DNA of 64,000 nt, taken from contig NC_009976.1 of assembly GCF_000018585.1 (NCBI RefSeq), positions 1,624,964-1,688,963 of the forward strand, written 5' to 3'. The notes beneath the pieces were generated by a model. It saw only the letters and a program-made list of their open reading frames with translations. It had not been told where the DNA came from and ran no database searches. A program made the translations under genes and the position numbers. Source of the stretch: Prochlorococcus marinus str. MIT 9211. Lineage in GTDB: Bacteria; Cyanobacteriota; Cyanobacteriia; PCC-6307; Cyanobiaceae. Positions 52,610 to 62,731 of the stretch are shown here, in pieces; the stretch's first letter is position 1, and each line of letters starts with the position of its first letter.

Positions 52610-53701
52610 GTGAAATTGATAAAACAATATTTTTCTAATAGCAGTTTTTTATCTATTGCATTAATCAGCTTAATTTCTATTGTAACTATCACAATAGATT
52701 CTTTAAAGAAACAAGGTTCTTTAACTTTAATACTATTTACAGCAATAATTATTTGTTCAATTTCTACTAGCCTAGGTATTAAAAAACTAAAACAACTAAA
52801 GCTCAATCAAGTCATTAGAGCCGAAGGACCTAAAAAACATCGAGCCAAGTCCGGGACGCCAACTATGGGTGGAATAATTATAGTTCCGATTGGAATAATA
52901 ATTGGAAATCTATTTACATTTAACGGTACATTTCATCATCAAGTATTAGGAATAAGCACATTAACACTAGCATATATGTTTATAGGAATTATTGATGATT
53001 GGAGAAGTTATTCATTAAATACAAATTCAGGATTAAAGCCTAAAGGAAAAGTAATACTTCAGGCTGGAGCAGGAATTCTATTTCTTCTATGGGCAAATTC
53101 GCAAGGTTTAATTCATTCAAATATTTCAATATTGAAGAATCATTCAATATATTTTGGTGAATTGATTTGGGTAATAGCATTATTTCTTTTAATTGCTGAA
53201 AGTAATGCAACTAATCTGACTGATGGACTGGATGGCTTAGCGAGCGGATGCGGCGCAATTGTATTTACAGGGCTGGCAATTGAATTGATTCTTCAAGATG
53301 ATATAAATAGCTATAAGCTGGCAAGTTTTTGCATCGCAATGGCAGGTTCATGGTTAGGATTTCTGGTAAAGAATAAACACCCTGCACAAATCTTTATGGG
53401 TGATACTGGATCACTTTCGATGGGTGCTGCATTAATAGGAGTGGCATTAATTTCAAATACATTATGGAGTCTTTGCATCATGGGCATAATTTTTCTCATA
53501 GAATCAGTTTCAGTAATCATGCAAGTAGGAATTTTCAAAATTACAAAGCAATTAAATGGACAAGGGCATAGAATATTATTAATGGCACCATTGCATCACC
53601 ATTTTGAACTTAATGGAGTAAAAGAAGTGGAAATAGTCCGCAATTTTTGGTTTATCAATATTATATTTGTAATTTTATCATTCTTGTTAAGATCAACGTA
53701 A
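52610..53701 (+). CDS. mraY: Phospho-N-acetylmuramoyl-pentapeptide transferase
   Basis: Makes lipid I at the membrane in peptidoglycan synthesis. About ten hydrophobic segments. Family motifs are HRAKSGTPTMGG, IGIIDDWRSY, NATNLTDGLDGLASG (catalytic Asp region), FMGDTGSLSMGAALIG and HRILLMAPLHHHFEL. The 363 residues are typical. The start is GTG at 52610. Its neighbours are not the classic dcw cluster. Confidence 0.96.
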   Translation: MKLIKQYFSNSSFLSIALISLISIVTITIDSLKKQGSLTLILFTAIIICSISTSLGIKKLKQLKLNQVIRAEGPKKHRAKSGTPTMGGIIIVPIGIIIGNLFTFNGTFHHQVLGISTLTLAYMFIGIIDDWRSYSLNTNSGLKPKGKVILQAGAGILFLLWANSQGLIHSNISILKNHSIYFGELIWVIALFLLIAESNATNLTDGLDGLASGCGAIVFTGLAIELILQDDINSYKLASFCIAMAGSWLGFLVKNKHPAQIFMGDTGSLSMGAALIGVALISNTLWSLCIMGIIFLIESVSVIMQVGIFKITKQLNGQGHRILLMAPLHHHFELNGVKEVEIVRNFWFINIIFVILSFLLRST

Positions 53702-53715
53702 ATAATCTCACAGTT

Positions 53716-53958
53716 ATGAGTTACTTCACATGGAAAGAAACTGGTCTTACTAAAGATTGCACATCATTAGAATCAATGGCAGCGCGTTTTGAAGAATCAG
53801 CAAGGTTAATGCGGAAGATGGCCCAAGAAGGGTTCAAGCTAAAACAAGAAAGTAGGGGTCAATTAATAACTCACAATGATCCAAAAATATTTCAATCTTG
53901 GGGTTTTATTAGCGAGGAAGCTCCATTTCGTCAACTCGCTTTGATAGAGGATAACTGA
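53716..53958 (+). CDS. Small conserved cyanobacterial protein
   Basis: An 80-residue soluble protein from ATG 53716 (SYFTWKETGLTKDCTSLES, then SARLMRKMAQEGFKL and SWGFISEEAPFRQL). I recognise the pattern as a conserved cyanobacterial hypothetical but know no function. It is 14 bases after mraY. Its last 28 bases overlap the 3' end of the sucrose-phosphate synthase gene on the opposite strand. Confidence 0.7.
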   Translation: MSYFTWKETGLTKDCTSLESMAARFEESARLMRKMAQEGFKLKQESRGQLITHNDPKIFQSWGFISEEAPFRQLALIEDN

Positions 53959-55331
53959 AATAATTGAGATGAATGATGATTATTGAAACCTATAGTTTTT
54001 AATTCATTGGACATTAAAGCAAGGTATTTAGTAACGTGAGCATTCCAACTAAAATGATCTATAACACCATCAATTCCATTCTGACTCCATTGACTCCATA
54101 AATAATCATTACATCCTGCTTTTTCTAAAGTATTCTGAAATGAATCTAAATCTGAGACATCTACTAACATTCCATTCCCACATCTAGCCATAATCTCAGT
54201 AGGGCCTCCATCATTTGTAGCAACAATGGGAAGGCCAGAAGCTGCAGCTTCCAATAAAGTCAAGCCAAAAGGTTCAGTTAAAGCAGGGTTAACAAATAAA
54301 CCTTTTCTTTGAGCAGCCCATCTATAAATTTGAGCAATCTGATCACGTTTATGTTGCTTTGGAAAAGCTATATGTCCATATAAATTGTACTTATCTACCA
54401 ATTCAAAAATTTGTTGAAATACATCCCTCTGTTGTTTATCTAACTGACGAGTATCATTTCTATTCCCAAGAATCAAAATAAGATTATGCCGCTTTCTTAA
54501 AACTGGAGACCGGCCAAAAACTTCAATCAAAGCAGGGATATTTTTTCTTCTAACTGCTCTAGAGATAGCCAGTAAAGGCGGTAAAGAAATATTCCTTAAA
54601 AAAGGTGAAAACAAATCGTCAATATTTGATTGGCTAGCTGGATCGATACATGTATTAAAACGACTCAAATCAACGCCTGGTGGAATAACCTTCGCTTTCA
54701 CTCCAAGATAATTTCTATAACGTGCATATTGGGTATCAGACTCTTGAGCTGTGCTAGTAATAATTAAACTAGAATTAGCAAGAGCAAGTTCTTCTGCCTC
54801 AATTCGCCGCGTTATCGAATAATTATTGTCAATTTGCTGATGATCAATTCCTGCTTGAAGTAATCTTCTTTTCTTTTCTCGTCCTAAAGAGTGTCCAGTA
54901 AACACCAAAGGGATGTCTAAAGCTCTACTAATCAAAGCTCCTACATAGCCAGCATCTGCATAATGCGCATGAATCCAATTGGGAAGTCGTGATTGTTCTT
55001 TAAGCTGAGCAATCAATTGATCAGCCAAACCATCTAAAAAAGGCCATAACAATTCCTTCCTAATATATCGTTTAGGCCCAAATGGAATCCTAGAAATTTC
55101 AGCACCTTCTGCAAGAAATTCTCGCGGCTTAGAATAATCTGCTGAAACCCGACGATCTTGGATTAATCGAGTAATTAGTTGAACTGTATCTACCTGTTCG
55201 CAAGCAGCTAATTGCTTAACAAGTTCTAAAACATACAAAGTTTGTCCACCTGTATCTGGATCACGGCCTAACTCAAGGTCATGAGAACGAATTAAACCAT
55301 GAAGATGCAAATGAAGGAGTTGTAAGCCCAT
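53931..55331 (-). CDS. spsA: Sucrose-phosphate synthase, glycosyltransferase domain only
   Basis: GT4 enzyme making sucrose 6-phosphate from a nucleotide-glucose and fructose 6-phosphate; sucrose is a compatible solute in picocyanobacteria. SPS hallmarks are HGLIRSHDLELGRDPDTGGQ at the N-terminus, HAHYADAGYVGALIS, FTGHSLGREKKRRL, and the E(x7)E site NPALTEPFGLTLLEAAASGL. The protein ends at 466 residues, right after the GT4 domain; the HAD-type sucrose-phosphatase domain found fused in many cyanobacterial SPS proteins is absent. AGGAG lies nine bases before ATG 55331. The symbol follows common usage. Confidence 0.88.
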   Translation of the reverse strand: MGLQLLHLHLHGLIRSHDLELGRDPDTGGQTLYVLELVKQLAACEQVDTVQLITRLIQDRRVSADYSKPREFLAEGAEISRIPFGPKRYIRKELLWPFLDGLADQLIAQLKEQSRLPNWIHAHYADAGYVGALISRALDIPLVFTGHSLGREKKRRLLQAGIDHQQIDNNYSITRRIEAEELALANSSLIITSTAQESDTQYARYRNYLGVKAKVIPPGVDLSRFNTCIDPASQSNIDDLFSPFLRNISLPPLLAISRAVRRKNIPALIEVFGRSPVLRKRHNLILILGNRNDTRQLDKQQRDVFQQIFELVDKYNLYGHIAFPKQHKRDQIAQIYRWAAQRKGLFVNPALTEPFGLTLLEAAASGLPIVATNDGGPTEIMARCGNGMLVDVSDLDSFQNTLEKAGCNDYLWSQWSQNGIDGVIDHFSWNAHVTKYLALMSNELKTIGFNNHHSSQLFQLSSIKAS

Positions 55332-55382
55332 CTCACACTCCTAAAAGTAAAAAAGAAATAACTTATTTTGATGCAAATAAAT

Positions 55383-55514
55383 ATGAAGAAAGTCTATAAA
55401 TTTTTAAAAATCCTGAAGAAATATAAAAAACCTAGTCTAATTGGGGCTTTTAAAAGGCAAAAAATAATTAAAAAAATATTTGTGGAGAAATGCAAAGCTA
55501 ATACTTATCCATGA
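55383..55514 (+). CDS. Possible small lysine-rich ORF
   Basis: The 194-base gap between the SPS and uvrA genes holds an ATG-initiated 43-codon ORF (MKKVYKFLKILKKYKKPS at its start) that is about one third lysine. No ribosome site is visible, and AT-rich DNA often yields such ORFs by chance. The gap otherwise shows only a CCCTTA/TAAGGG hairpin at the uvrA stop. Confidence 0.15.
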   Translation: MKKVYKFLKILKKYKKPSLIGAFKRQKIIKKIFVEKCKANTYP

Positions 55515-55525
55515 CCCTTAAAAAC

Positions 55526-58465
55526 CTAAGGGGGATGTTTTGCTAAAACATTCTTCAAATAGCTGCCGGTATAACTATCTGAGTGTTCAGCCACTTCTTC
55601 GGGAGTCCCAGTAGCAATGACATTGCCTCCACGATCACCACCATCAGGGCCCAAATCAATAATCCAATCCGAGCATCTAATAACATCAAGATTATGTTCA
55701 ATAACAATAATGGAATTCCCTTTATCTACTAGCCGTTGAATCACATCCATTAATTTATGAACGTCATAAAAACTAAGTCCTGTAGTTGGCTCATCTATCA
55801 AATACACAGTTTTGCCTGTTGCCCTACGAGATAATTCTGTGGCAAGTTTGACTCGCTGTGCTTCACCTCCTGAAAGTGTTGGTGCCGGTTGGCCTAACTT
55901 TATATAACCAAGGCCAACATCGACTAAGGTTCTTAACCTATCAGCAGCTTGAGGAATTGCAGAGAATACATCTACTGATTGCTCTACAGTCATCTCTAAT
56001 ACATCGGCAATTGTGTAGCCTTTATACTTGACTTGCAAAGTTTCTCTATTAAATCGAGCACCCTTACAAACATCACACTGAACATAAACATCTGGCAAAA
56101 AATTCATTTCAATTACATTTACACCTTGACCTCGGCAAGCTTCACATCGACCCCCTTTAACATTAAAGCTAAATTGACCAACTTGATATCCTCTAGCTTT
56201 AGCCTCCACGGCAGCTGCAAAAATTTGCCTAATTGGATCAAAAGCACCTGTATAGGTAGCAGGATTAGATCGCGGTGTTCTACCAATAGGTGATTGATCA
56301 ATCACAATTACTTTATCAATAGCATTAATTCCACGGATCTCCTTCATACCTTTCGGAAAAGGAACTTTCAAACCTAATTCATGATTAATAGCAGGATGCA
56401 ACAATTCATTAACCAAAGTGCTTTTACCACTTCCACTCACTCCTGTAACAGCTACCAAACGACCTAAAGGAAAATCTACTGATATATTCTGTAAATTATT
56501 ACGGTCACAATTAATTAAACGAAGATGTTTCTTACCACTTTTTCGACGTTCTTTAGGTGTCGGTATTGCCGAACGGCCACTTAAATATGCACCAGTCAAA
56601 GATTTACTTGCAGCTAATAAGTTATCTATTGATCCCTCAGCTATTATCTCACCTCCATGAACACCAGCTCCAGGACCAATATCAACCAAATAATCAGCAG
56701 CACGAATAGTGTCTTCATCATGCTCCACAACAATAAGTGTATTACCCAAATCACGTAATCTCTGAAGAGTAGTCAATAGCCGATCATTATCTCTTTGATG
56801 CAATCCAATACTCGGCTCATCCAATACATAAAGAACACCTGTCAAACCAGCTCCAATCTGAGTTGCTAAGCGAATCCTTTGAGCCTCTCCTCCAGATAAA
56901 GTCATCGCAGGTCTATCTAAAGAAAGATAATCAAGGCCAACATCAAGAAGAAACTTCAATCGTAAGCGAATTTCTCTTAAAACCAAATCTGCAATTTGAA
57001 TTTGCCGAGGAGTTAACAAAGGAGTAGAAGCTGCAGTTGACTCTCCTACACCCATTAATTGTTCAATACGTTCAAGAGTTTGCGAAACGCTCGTTTCTGT
57101 AAATTCATTAATTGCATATGGTCCTATCTTGACAGCTAAAGCCTCTGGTCGAAGTCTTTTACCCGAGCAAGTAGAACAAGGTACTAACTCTAAATATTTT
57201 TCTAATTTCTGTCGAACTGATTCTCCATTTGCATCACTTAATTGCCTTTCCAAAATAGGAAGAATGCCTTCAAAAGGACGTTTAAACCCCCCTTTTTGCT
57301 TATATCTACTATCAGCTTGTATCAAAATTGGTTTTTCAGAACCATTAAGCAAAACATCTTGCTGCTCTTGGGTTAATTCTTTCCATGGCGTTTTAATTTC
57401 AAAACCAAATGCTTCACCAACTGAATACAGCAAAGAAAAATAATAAGAGTTATCCTTATCACTCCACGGAGCAACTGCAGCATATACAGGCAGAGAAGGG
57501 TCAGGTACTACTCGATCAAGAGTAAACTTTTTCAAATGCCCTATCCCATGACATTCTGGGCATGCGCCATAAGGACTATTAAAAGAAAATAATCGAGGAG
57601 AGAGTTCTTCAATAACAGCTCCATGAATAGGGCACGCAAAATTTTCCGAAAAAAGTCTTTCTCGTTCTAAATTTTTGGGTAGCTCCTCATTCTTTTTAGG
57701 CACCACCTCAATTAAAGCCAAACCTTCTCCCCGCTTCAATGCCGTTCGTAAAGAGTCTGTTAAACGTTCTTGAATACCTTCTCTGGCAATTAAACGATCT
57801 ACAACAACTTCTATTGAATGAGAATGATTTTTATCAAGTTCAATATTATCTGACAATTCTCGTACCTCTTTATTAATTCGTACCCGAGCAAAGCCTTCTG
57901 AAGCTAATCCCGACAATAATTTGGCATGAGTGCCTTTTTTGCCTCTTACAACGGGAGAAAGTAGTTGATATCGAGTGCCTTCAGGCAAAGAAAGTATTTG
58001 ATCAACCATTTCATCTATGGTTTGAGGCTTAATAGGTCTATGACATTCAGGGCAATGAGGCTCTCCTGCTCTACCAAACAACAAACGTAAATAATCCTGT
58101 ATTTCAGTAACTGTCCCAACAGTTGAACGTGGGTTATGACTGGTTGATTTTTGATCGATTGAAATTGCTGGAGATAAGCCTTCTATGGCATCTACATCAG
58201 GTTTATCAACTTGACCTAAAAATTGACGTGCATAAGCAGAAAGACTTTCAACATAACGGCGTTGGCCCTCAGCAAAAATAGTGTCAAAGGCCAAGGAGCT
58301 TTTACCACTACCGCTTACACCTGTAAAAACAATAAAACTATTCCTTGGAATCGTTAAATCAATGTTCTTTAGATTATGTTGACGCGCACCACGAATTCGT
58401 ATTACATCTTCATGCGATTCAATGGTTAAAGATTTTCTTTTATTTTTATCCAATGAAGGACTCAT
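55526..58465 (-). CDS. uvrA: UvrABC excinuclease subunit A
   Basis: Damage-recognition ATPase of nucleotide excision repair, important for a light-exposed cell. Two ABC ATPase halves: Walker [22 protein letters not shown] and [19 protein letters not shown], signatures [14 protein letters not shown] and [14 protein letters not shown]. Zinc modules are visible in CPECHRPI and CEACRGQG with CDVCKGARF. The 979 residues are normal. The start is ATG at 58465. It is followed upstream by recN on the same strand, 43 bases away, so the two repair genes may be co-expressed. Confidence 0.98.
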   Translation of the reverse strand: MSPSLDKNKRKSLTIESHEDVIRIRGARQHNLKNIDLTIPRNSFIVFTGVSGSGKSSLAFDTIFAEGQRRYVESLSAYARQFLGQVDKPDVDAIEGLSPAISIDQKSTSHNPRSTVGTVTEIQDYLRLLFGRAGEPHCPECHRPIKPQTIDEMVDQILSLPEGTRYQLLSPVVRGKKGTHAKLLSGLASEGFARVRINKEVRELSDNIELDKNHSHSIEVVVDRLIAREGIQERLTDSLRTALKRGEGLALIEVVPKKNEELPKNLERERLFSENFACPIHGAVIEELSPRLFSFNSPYGACPECHGIGHLKKFTLDRVVPDPSLPVYAAVAPWSDKDNSYYFSLLYSVGEAFGFEIKTPWKELTQEQQDVLLNGSEKPILIQADSRYKQKGGFKRPFEGILPILERQLSDANGESVRQKLEKYLELVPCSTCSGKRLRPEALAVKIGPYAINEFTETSVSQTLERIEQLMGVGESTAASTPLLTPRQIQIADLVLREIRLRLKFLLDVGLDYLSLDRPAMTLSGGEAQRIRLATQIGAGLTGVLYVLDEPSIGLHQRDNDRLLTTLQRLRDLGNTLIVVEHDEDTIRAADYLVDIGPGAGVHGGEIIAEGSIDNLLAASKSLTGAYLSGRSAIPTPKERRKSGKKHLRLINCDRNNLQNISVDFPLGRLVAVTGVSGSGKSTLVNELLHPAINHELGLKVPFPKGMKEIRGINAIDKVIVIDQSPIGRTPRSNPATYTGAFDPIRQIFAAAVEAKARGYQVGQFSFNVKGGRCEACRGQGVNVIEMNFLPDVYVQCDVCKGARFNRETLQVKYKGYTIADVLEMTVEQSVDVFSAIPQAADRLRTLVDVGLGYIKLGQPAPTLSGGEAQRVKLATELSRRATGKTVYLIDEPTTGLSFYDVHKLMDVIQRLVDKGNSIIVIEHNLDVIRCSDWIIDLGPDGGDRGGNVIATGTPEEVAEHSDSYTGSYLKNVLAKHPP

Positions 58466-58508
58466 GCCCCAAAAAACAGATCATAGAATTCTAGAGAGAT
58501 AAGTGCGT

Positions 58509-60197
58509 TCAGGCAGCTTTTTTCTCTAATAAACTTGCAGCGTAAATACTTGCCTCAGCAAAATCACCCCCAGCAAGTTCAGCTAGCTCCGCTTGACGTT
58601 CTTGAAAAGCCTTTAGCTGATGTACTTTAGAACGATTAGATCCATTTATTAGAACTTTAGATATCGAAAAATGATGATCAGCCACTGCAGCAATTAATGG
58701 TTGATGAGTAACACAAAAAACTTGACGGCAAAGAGATATTTCCTTTAAAAGGTTTGCCACAGCTGAACTTACACGACCACTAACACCAGTATCAATTTCA
58801 TCAAAAATTAGAATGCTTGATCCATCAACCTGAGCAAGGATAGCTTTTAAAGCCAAAAGAAAGCGAGAAATTTCACCTCCGGAAGCGATTTCAACTAAAG
58901 GGCTCAAAGGTTGTCCCGGATTAGCAGAAAATAAAAAATTAACCTGATCTGATCCATTATCTGATGGGAGAGTAGAGTTAATTTGCACTTGAAAAGACGC
59001 AGTTGATAAACCTAAAAGCTGCATATGTTCTATTAAAGTTATTTCAAAATTATTAGCTACTTTTCTCCGCAGCTGAGATAAGTCAGCATTACTTTTATCT
59101 CTTTGAATTCTGGCATTTTTTTCATGTTGTTCTAAAAGTTCCAATGCTATATCAGGTGCTTCATTATTTAAAGATTCCCTTAATTGCTCTCTATAAAGAA
59201 TTAATTGTTGCAAATCTCGATTATACTTAGATTTTAAGTCTTTTAAAAACACCCTTCTCTCTTGTATTTTATTTAATTGATTTGGATCACTTTCAAGCAA
59301 TGAATAATATTGATCAAGATCATTAATAAGCACCTGTAAGTTAGTATATAAATCTAGAACTTGATCCAATTGAGGGCGTAAAGAATTATCTAATTCAGTA
59401 ATGCATTTTAATTCACGAACAGAAAGAGAAAGAGAATCTAATGCAGTAGGAGAGTTATCCATAGATTCCTTTAACGAATTAAAGAGTAAACAAAGACTCT
59501 CTTGAAGCCTAACTCCATGAACGAGTCTATCTTCTTCTTGTTTGAGATTTAAATCTTCAGAAGGGTCATTTATTCCAGCCATTTCAAGCTCTTCTAAAGT
59601 ATTCTGCATCTTTCGATAATTATTTTGTATGTTTTCATATTCACTTCTTGCTCTAGTTAGCTTATCTGATAGTAACTTCCATTCATTCCAATGAAGCTTT
59701 ACCTTAGATAATGCATTATCTATTTCATTAGCCCCTAATTTATCAATCCATTTGAGTTGATTAGTTAAAGAGCTCAATTTATTAGCACTACCTTGCGCAG
59801 TGAGATCAGCTAAAAATGGCCGTAACCCTAAAATATACTGACGACTGACGACTTGGCAGTTTAATTGAAATCTGCTTTTCCACTTGCCATCAGTAAGCTT
59901 CCATTCCCGAGAAATAGAAAGTTCATTTTTCTCAAAATTAAAATTATTTTTCTTGAGCCAACTGTTTACCAATGAATTTGGTTTAAAAAAACCTTCAATT
60001 GAACAAAAATCTGAGTCAACTGAAAGGATACGAGAAGAATTTGTTACTGGGTTACCACCAAGCAACAAATCAATAGCATCTAAAAGAATTGATTTGCCGG
60101 CTCCTGTCTCACCTGTAAAAACAGTAAAGCCCTTTTGAAAGCTAAGTTCTAAACTATCTATCAAACCAATGTTCTTAATGCGCAATTTAGCTAGCAC
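58509..60197 (-). CDS. recN: DNA repair protein RecN
   Basis: SMC-like ATPase for double-strand break repair. Walker A FTGETGAGKSILLDAIDLLLG is close to the N-terminus, a long coiled-coil arm lies in the middle, and the C-terminal signature EIASGGEISRFLLALK with Walker B ILIFDEIDTGVSG follows. GTG at 60197 gives LAKLRIKNIGLIDSLEL, the family N-terminus, and 562 residues. A TTG at 60215 would add six residues; neither has a clear ribosome site. Confidence 0.95.
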   Translation of the reverse strand: MLAKLRIKNIGLIDSLELSFQKGFTVFTGETGAGKSILLDAIDLLLGGNPVTNSSRILSVDSDFCSIEGFFKPNSLVNSWLKKNNFNFEKNELSISREWKLTDGKWKSRFQLNCQVVSRQYILGLRPFLADLTAQGSANKLSSLTNQLKWIDKLGANEIDNALSKVKLHWNEWKLLSDKLTRARSEYENIQNNYRKMQNTLEELEMAGINDPSEDLNLKQEEDRLVHGVRLQESLCLLFNSLKESMDNSPTALDSLSLSVRELKCITELDNSLRPQLDQVLDLYTNLQVLINDLDQYYSLLESDPNQLNKIQERRVFLKDLKSKYNRDLQQLILYREQLRESLNNEAPDIALELLEQHEKNARIQRDKSNADLSQLRRKVANNFEITLIEHMQLLGLSTASFQVQINSTLPSDNGSDQVNFLFSANPGQPLSPLVEIASGGEISRFLLALKAILAQVDGSSILIFDEIDTGVSGRVSSAVANLLKEISLCRQVFCVTHQPLIAAVADHHFSISKVLINGSNRSKVHQLKAFQERQAELAELAGGDFAEASIYAASLLEKKAA

Positions 60198-60272
60198 AGC
60201 AATTAAAGTAACCAAGTCAACGGTAGCTAAGCCCTCAATGAATTAGAAGGGTCTAAGGAAGTCATTGATGTA

Positions 60273-62123
60273 ATGAACAAAGAACTAACAGATTTCATAG
60301 AAGCAGAAGGACTGCAACAGTACGATCCAGAAGCAATTTCTGCAATTTATAAAAAACACCCATTTAGATTAATCAAAAGATTATGGGAAACTTTGATACC
60401 TATCAGCTTGTTTTTATTAGGTGTTGGCTGGGAAAAACTAATAGGACTATTAAAAAATGAAGAAAAAGCTCGAAAAAGAGCAAAAGAATTTACTGATCTA
60501 TTGGTAGACCTAGGGCCAGCTTTTATTAAAGCAGGGCAAGCCCTCTCAACAAGACCGGATATTGTTCCGCGAGTAGTTTTAGAAGAACTAGCACAGCTTC
60601 AGGACCAACTACCTGGTTTTGAATCAAATTTGGCTATGGCATGTATTGAAGAAGACCTAGGAATTAAAAAAGAAGAAATTTTTTCTAATATTGAAAAAGA
60701 ACCTATTTCTGCAGCTTCGTTGGGGCAAGTACATAAAGGTACTTTACTAAATGGAGATAAAGTAGCTGTTAAAGTTCAAAGACCAGGCTTAAGAGAGCAA
60801 ATAACTTTAGATTTATACATAGTAAGAAGTATAGCTATATGGCTAAAAAACAATATTAAATTAATTAGAAGTGATTTAGTTGCATTAATTGATGAGCTAG
60901 GAAGAAGAGTATTTGAAGAAATGGATTACATCAATGAAGCAGAAAATGCACTAAAATTTAGAAAATTACATTCTCATAATAGAAATATTGCTGTACCAAA
61001 AATATACAAAGAGATAACAAGTAAAAGAATCTTAACAATGGAATGGATAGATGGGGTGAAACTAACGGAACTAGCGGCTGTTAAAAAACTAGGAATAGAT
61101 CCTGATAGAATGATTGAAATAGGAGTTAACTGTAGTCTTCAGCAGCTTTTAGAGCATGGTTTCTTTCATGCTGACCCTCACCCAGGTAATTTACTAGCCT
61201 TAGAAGATGGGCGATTATGTTATCTAGATTTTGGTATGATGAGCGATGTCACTAGAAAATCTAGAACAGGCCTTATACAAGCTGTTGTACATTTAGTAAA
61301 TAAGAATTTTGACAAATTATCTAAAGATTTTGTAGAGCTTGGATTCTTATCTGAAGAAGTAGATTTAGAGCCAATAGTGCCAGCATTTGAAAGTGTATTT
61401 AGTAATGCATTAGAAATGGGTGTAAATAAAATGGATTTCAAAAGTGTTACAGATGACTTGTCAGGTGTTATGTATAAATTTCCTTTTCAACTGCCGCCTT
61501 ATTACGCATTAATCATTAGATCATTAATTACGCTTGAAGGAATAGCATTAAGTGTTGATGGTGATTTTAAGATACTTGGAGCAGCATACCCATACTTTGC
61601 TCGTAGACTTATGGAAGATCCAGATCCTCAACTTAGAAAAAGTTTAAAAGAAATGCTTTTTGATGGAAATACTTTCAGATGGAACAGATTAGATGAATTA
61701 ATTTCTAGTGCTTCAAAACAAGCTGATATAGATATTGAAAACTTATTAGATAAAGTTTTAGATTTTCTATTTTCTGAGAAGGGGGGAGTCTTAAGGAATG
61801 AACTTGTAGAGGCTATTATTAATAAGTTTGATGCTATTACATGGAATACTGTTCAAAGCATAAATAAAAAACTTCCTATACAAATCAGATCAAATTCTAT
61901 AAATAGTAATCAAAGTGATTTCATGATAGAAATAGAGCCTATCAAAAAATTAGTTAGTATATTAGAAAGCTTACCAGGTTTTAATAGAGAAATAATTATA
62001 AAGAAAGTTCCAAGGATACTAAAAGAAAAAGATACAAGAAAAATGGGAATTAAAATTGCAAAAGGAATAACTGAAAAAAGCATGGTCAGAATGATTAAAT
62101 TAGCTGCAGGAGTTAATCAATAA
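60273..62123 (+). CDS. ABC1/AarF/UbiB family atypical kinase
   Basis: A 616-residue ABC1K protein. Family motifs are FIKAGQALSTRPDIVP (KxGQ), PISAASLGQVHKGTL (Ala-rich loop in place of the P-loop), VAVKVQRPG, HADPHPGNLL and YLDFGMMSDV. Members act in prenyl-quinone synthesis or turnover in bacteria and plastids; the target here is unknown. The C-terminal 150 residues are helical and poorly conserved to my eye. The next gene starts directly at its stop (TAAATG). Confidence 0.92.
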   Translation: MNKELTDFIEAEGLQQYDPEAISAIYKKHPFRLIKRLWETLIPISLFLLGVGWEKLIGLLKNEEKARKRAKEFTDLLVDLGPAFIKAGQALSTRPDIVPRVVLEELAQLQDQLPGFESNLAMACIEEDLGIKKEEIFSNIEKEPISAASLGQVHKGTLLNGDKVAVKVQRPGLREQITLDLYIVRSIAIWLKNNIKLIRSDLVALIDELGRRVFEEMDYINEAENALKFRKLHSHNRNIAVPKIYKEITSKRILTMEWIDGVKLTELAAVKKLGIDPDRMIEIGVNCSLQQLLEHGFFHADPHPGNLLALEDGRLCYLDFGMMSDVTRKSRTGLIQAVVHLVNKNFDKLSKDFVELGFLSEEVDLEPIVPAFESVFSNALEMGVNKMDFKSVTDDLSGVMYKFPFQLPPYYALIIRSLITLEGIALSVDGDFKILGAAYPYFARRLMEDPDPQLRKSLKEMLFDGNTFRWNRLDELISSASKQADIDIENLLDKVLDFLFSEKGGVLRNELVEAIINKFDAITWNTVQSINKKLPIQIRSNSINSNQSDFMIEIEPIKKLVSILESLPGFNREIIIKKVPRILKEKDTRKMGIKIAKGITEKSMVRMIKLAAGVNQ

Positions 62124-62690
62124 ATGAAAAATAGATATATCAAAATGAAATTTATATACTTAACTTGTACAAGTTTATTATTGTTTACTCAATGCTTACC
62201 AAAAGCAAATGCTGCTGAAAAAGTAAATTTTGTAAAAGGTATGTTTAGTAGAAGTATAACAATAAAAGAATTAGAGCATTTTACTAAAACTGGTATTAGA
62301 AAAGGTATTCTTTCAAAAGTGATCAAGAAAAAAGAAAAAGAAAAAGCAATTAATGTTTTAACAAGGGAATATAAGGCTCCTATTGTTCTAACTAGTAAAC
62401 TTTTAAACAGTAAAATTGGAAATGCTATTTTATTGAGAATTGCAAAAGTAGTTAATCCCTACACTATTCCCGATGAATCAATCAGTATATTAGCAATCAG
62501 ATCTGCAACGATAAAAGCTTTAGACTTAGGTGATGAAAAAATTAGTTTGCTTCGATTTTTAAAAGCTTATCCAAGTGACGTCCTTACAATAAATGTAACC
62601 GAGCTTTATAAAGTTCTAAATAAAGTGGAGACTATGTCAGCTTTAATGAAATTTTATGCAGATTCTCCGCTTGAAAAATTAAAAAATTGA
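62124..62690 (+). CDS. Exported DUF1400 protein
   Basis: A 188-residue protein with a signal peptide: basic start, hydrophobic FIYLTCTSLLLFTQCL and likely cleavage after KANA. The rest (SRSITIKELEHFTKTG, then LLRFLKAYPSDVLTINV) resembles the DUF1400 segment found next to alpha/beta hydrolases in cyanobacteria. No hydrolase domain is present, so this looks like the DUF alone. It is probably translated with the ABC1 kinase gene, whose stop it adjoins. Confidence 0.75.
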   Translation: MKNRYIKMKFIYLTCTSLLLFTQCLPKANAAEKVNFVKGMFSRSITIKELEHFTKTGIRKGILSKVIKKKEKEKAINVLTREYKAPIVLTSKLLNSKIGNAILLRIAKVVNPYTIPDESISILAIRSATIKALDLGDEKISLLRFLKAYPSDVLTINVTELYKVLNKVETMSALMKFYADSPLEKLKN

Positions 62691-62731
62691 CCTTAAAGGA
62701 TTAAATTAAAAAAAGTGAGAGTTTACCTATT

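Noticed and set aside
55515..55532. CCCTTA/TAAGGG hairpin as a uvrA terminator
   Set aside because: It overlaps the stop codon, has only six pairs, and is not followed by a T-run on the uvrA strand.
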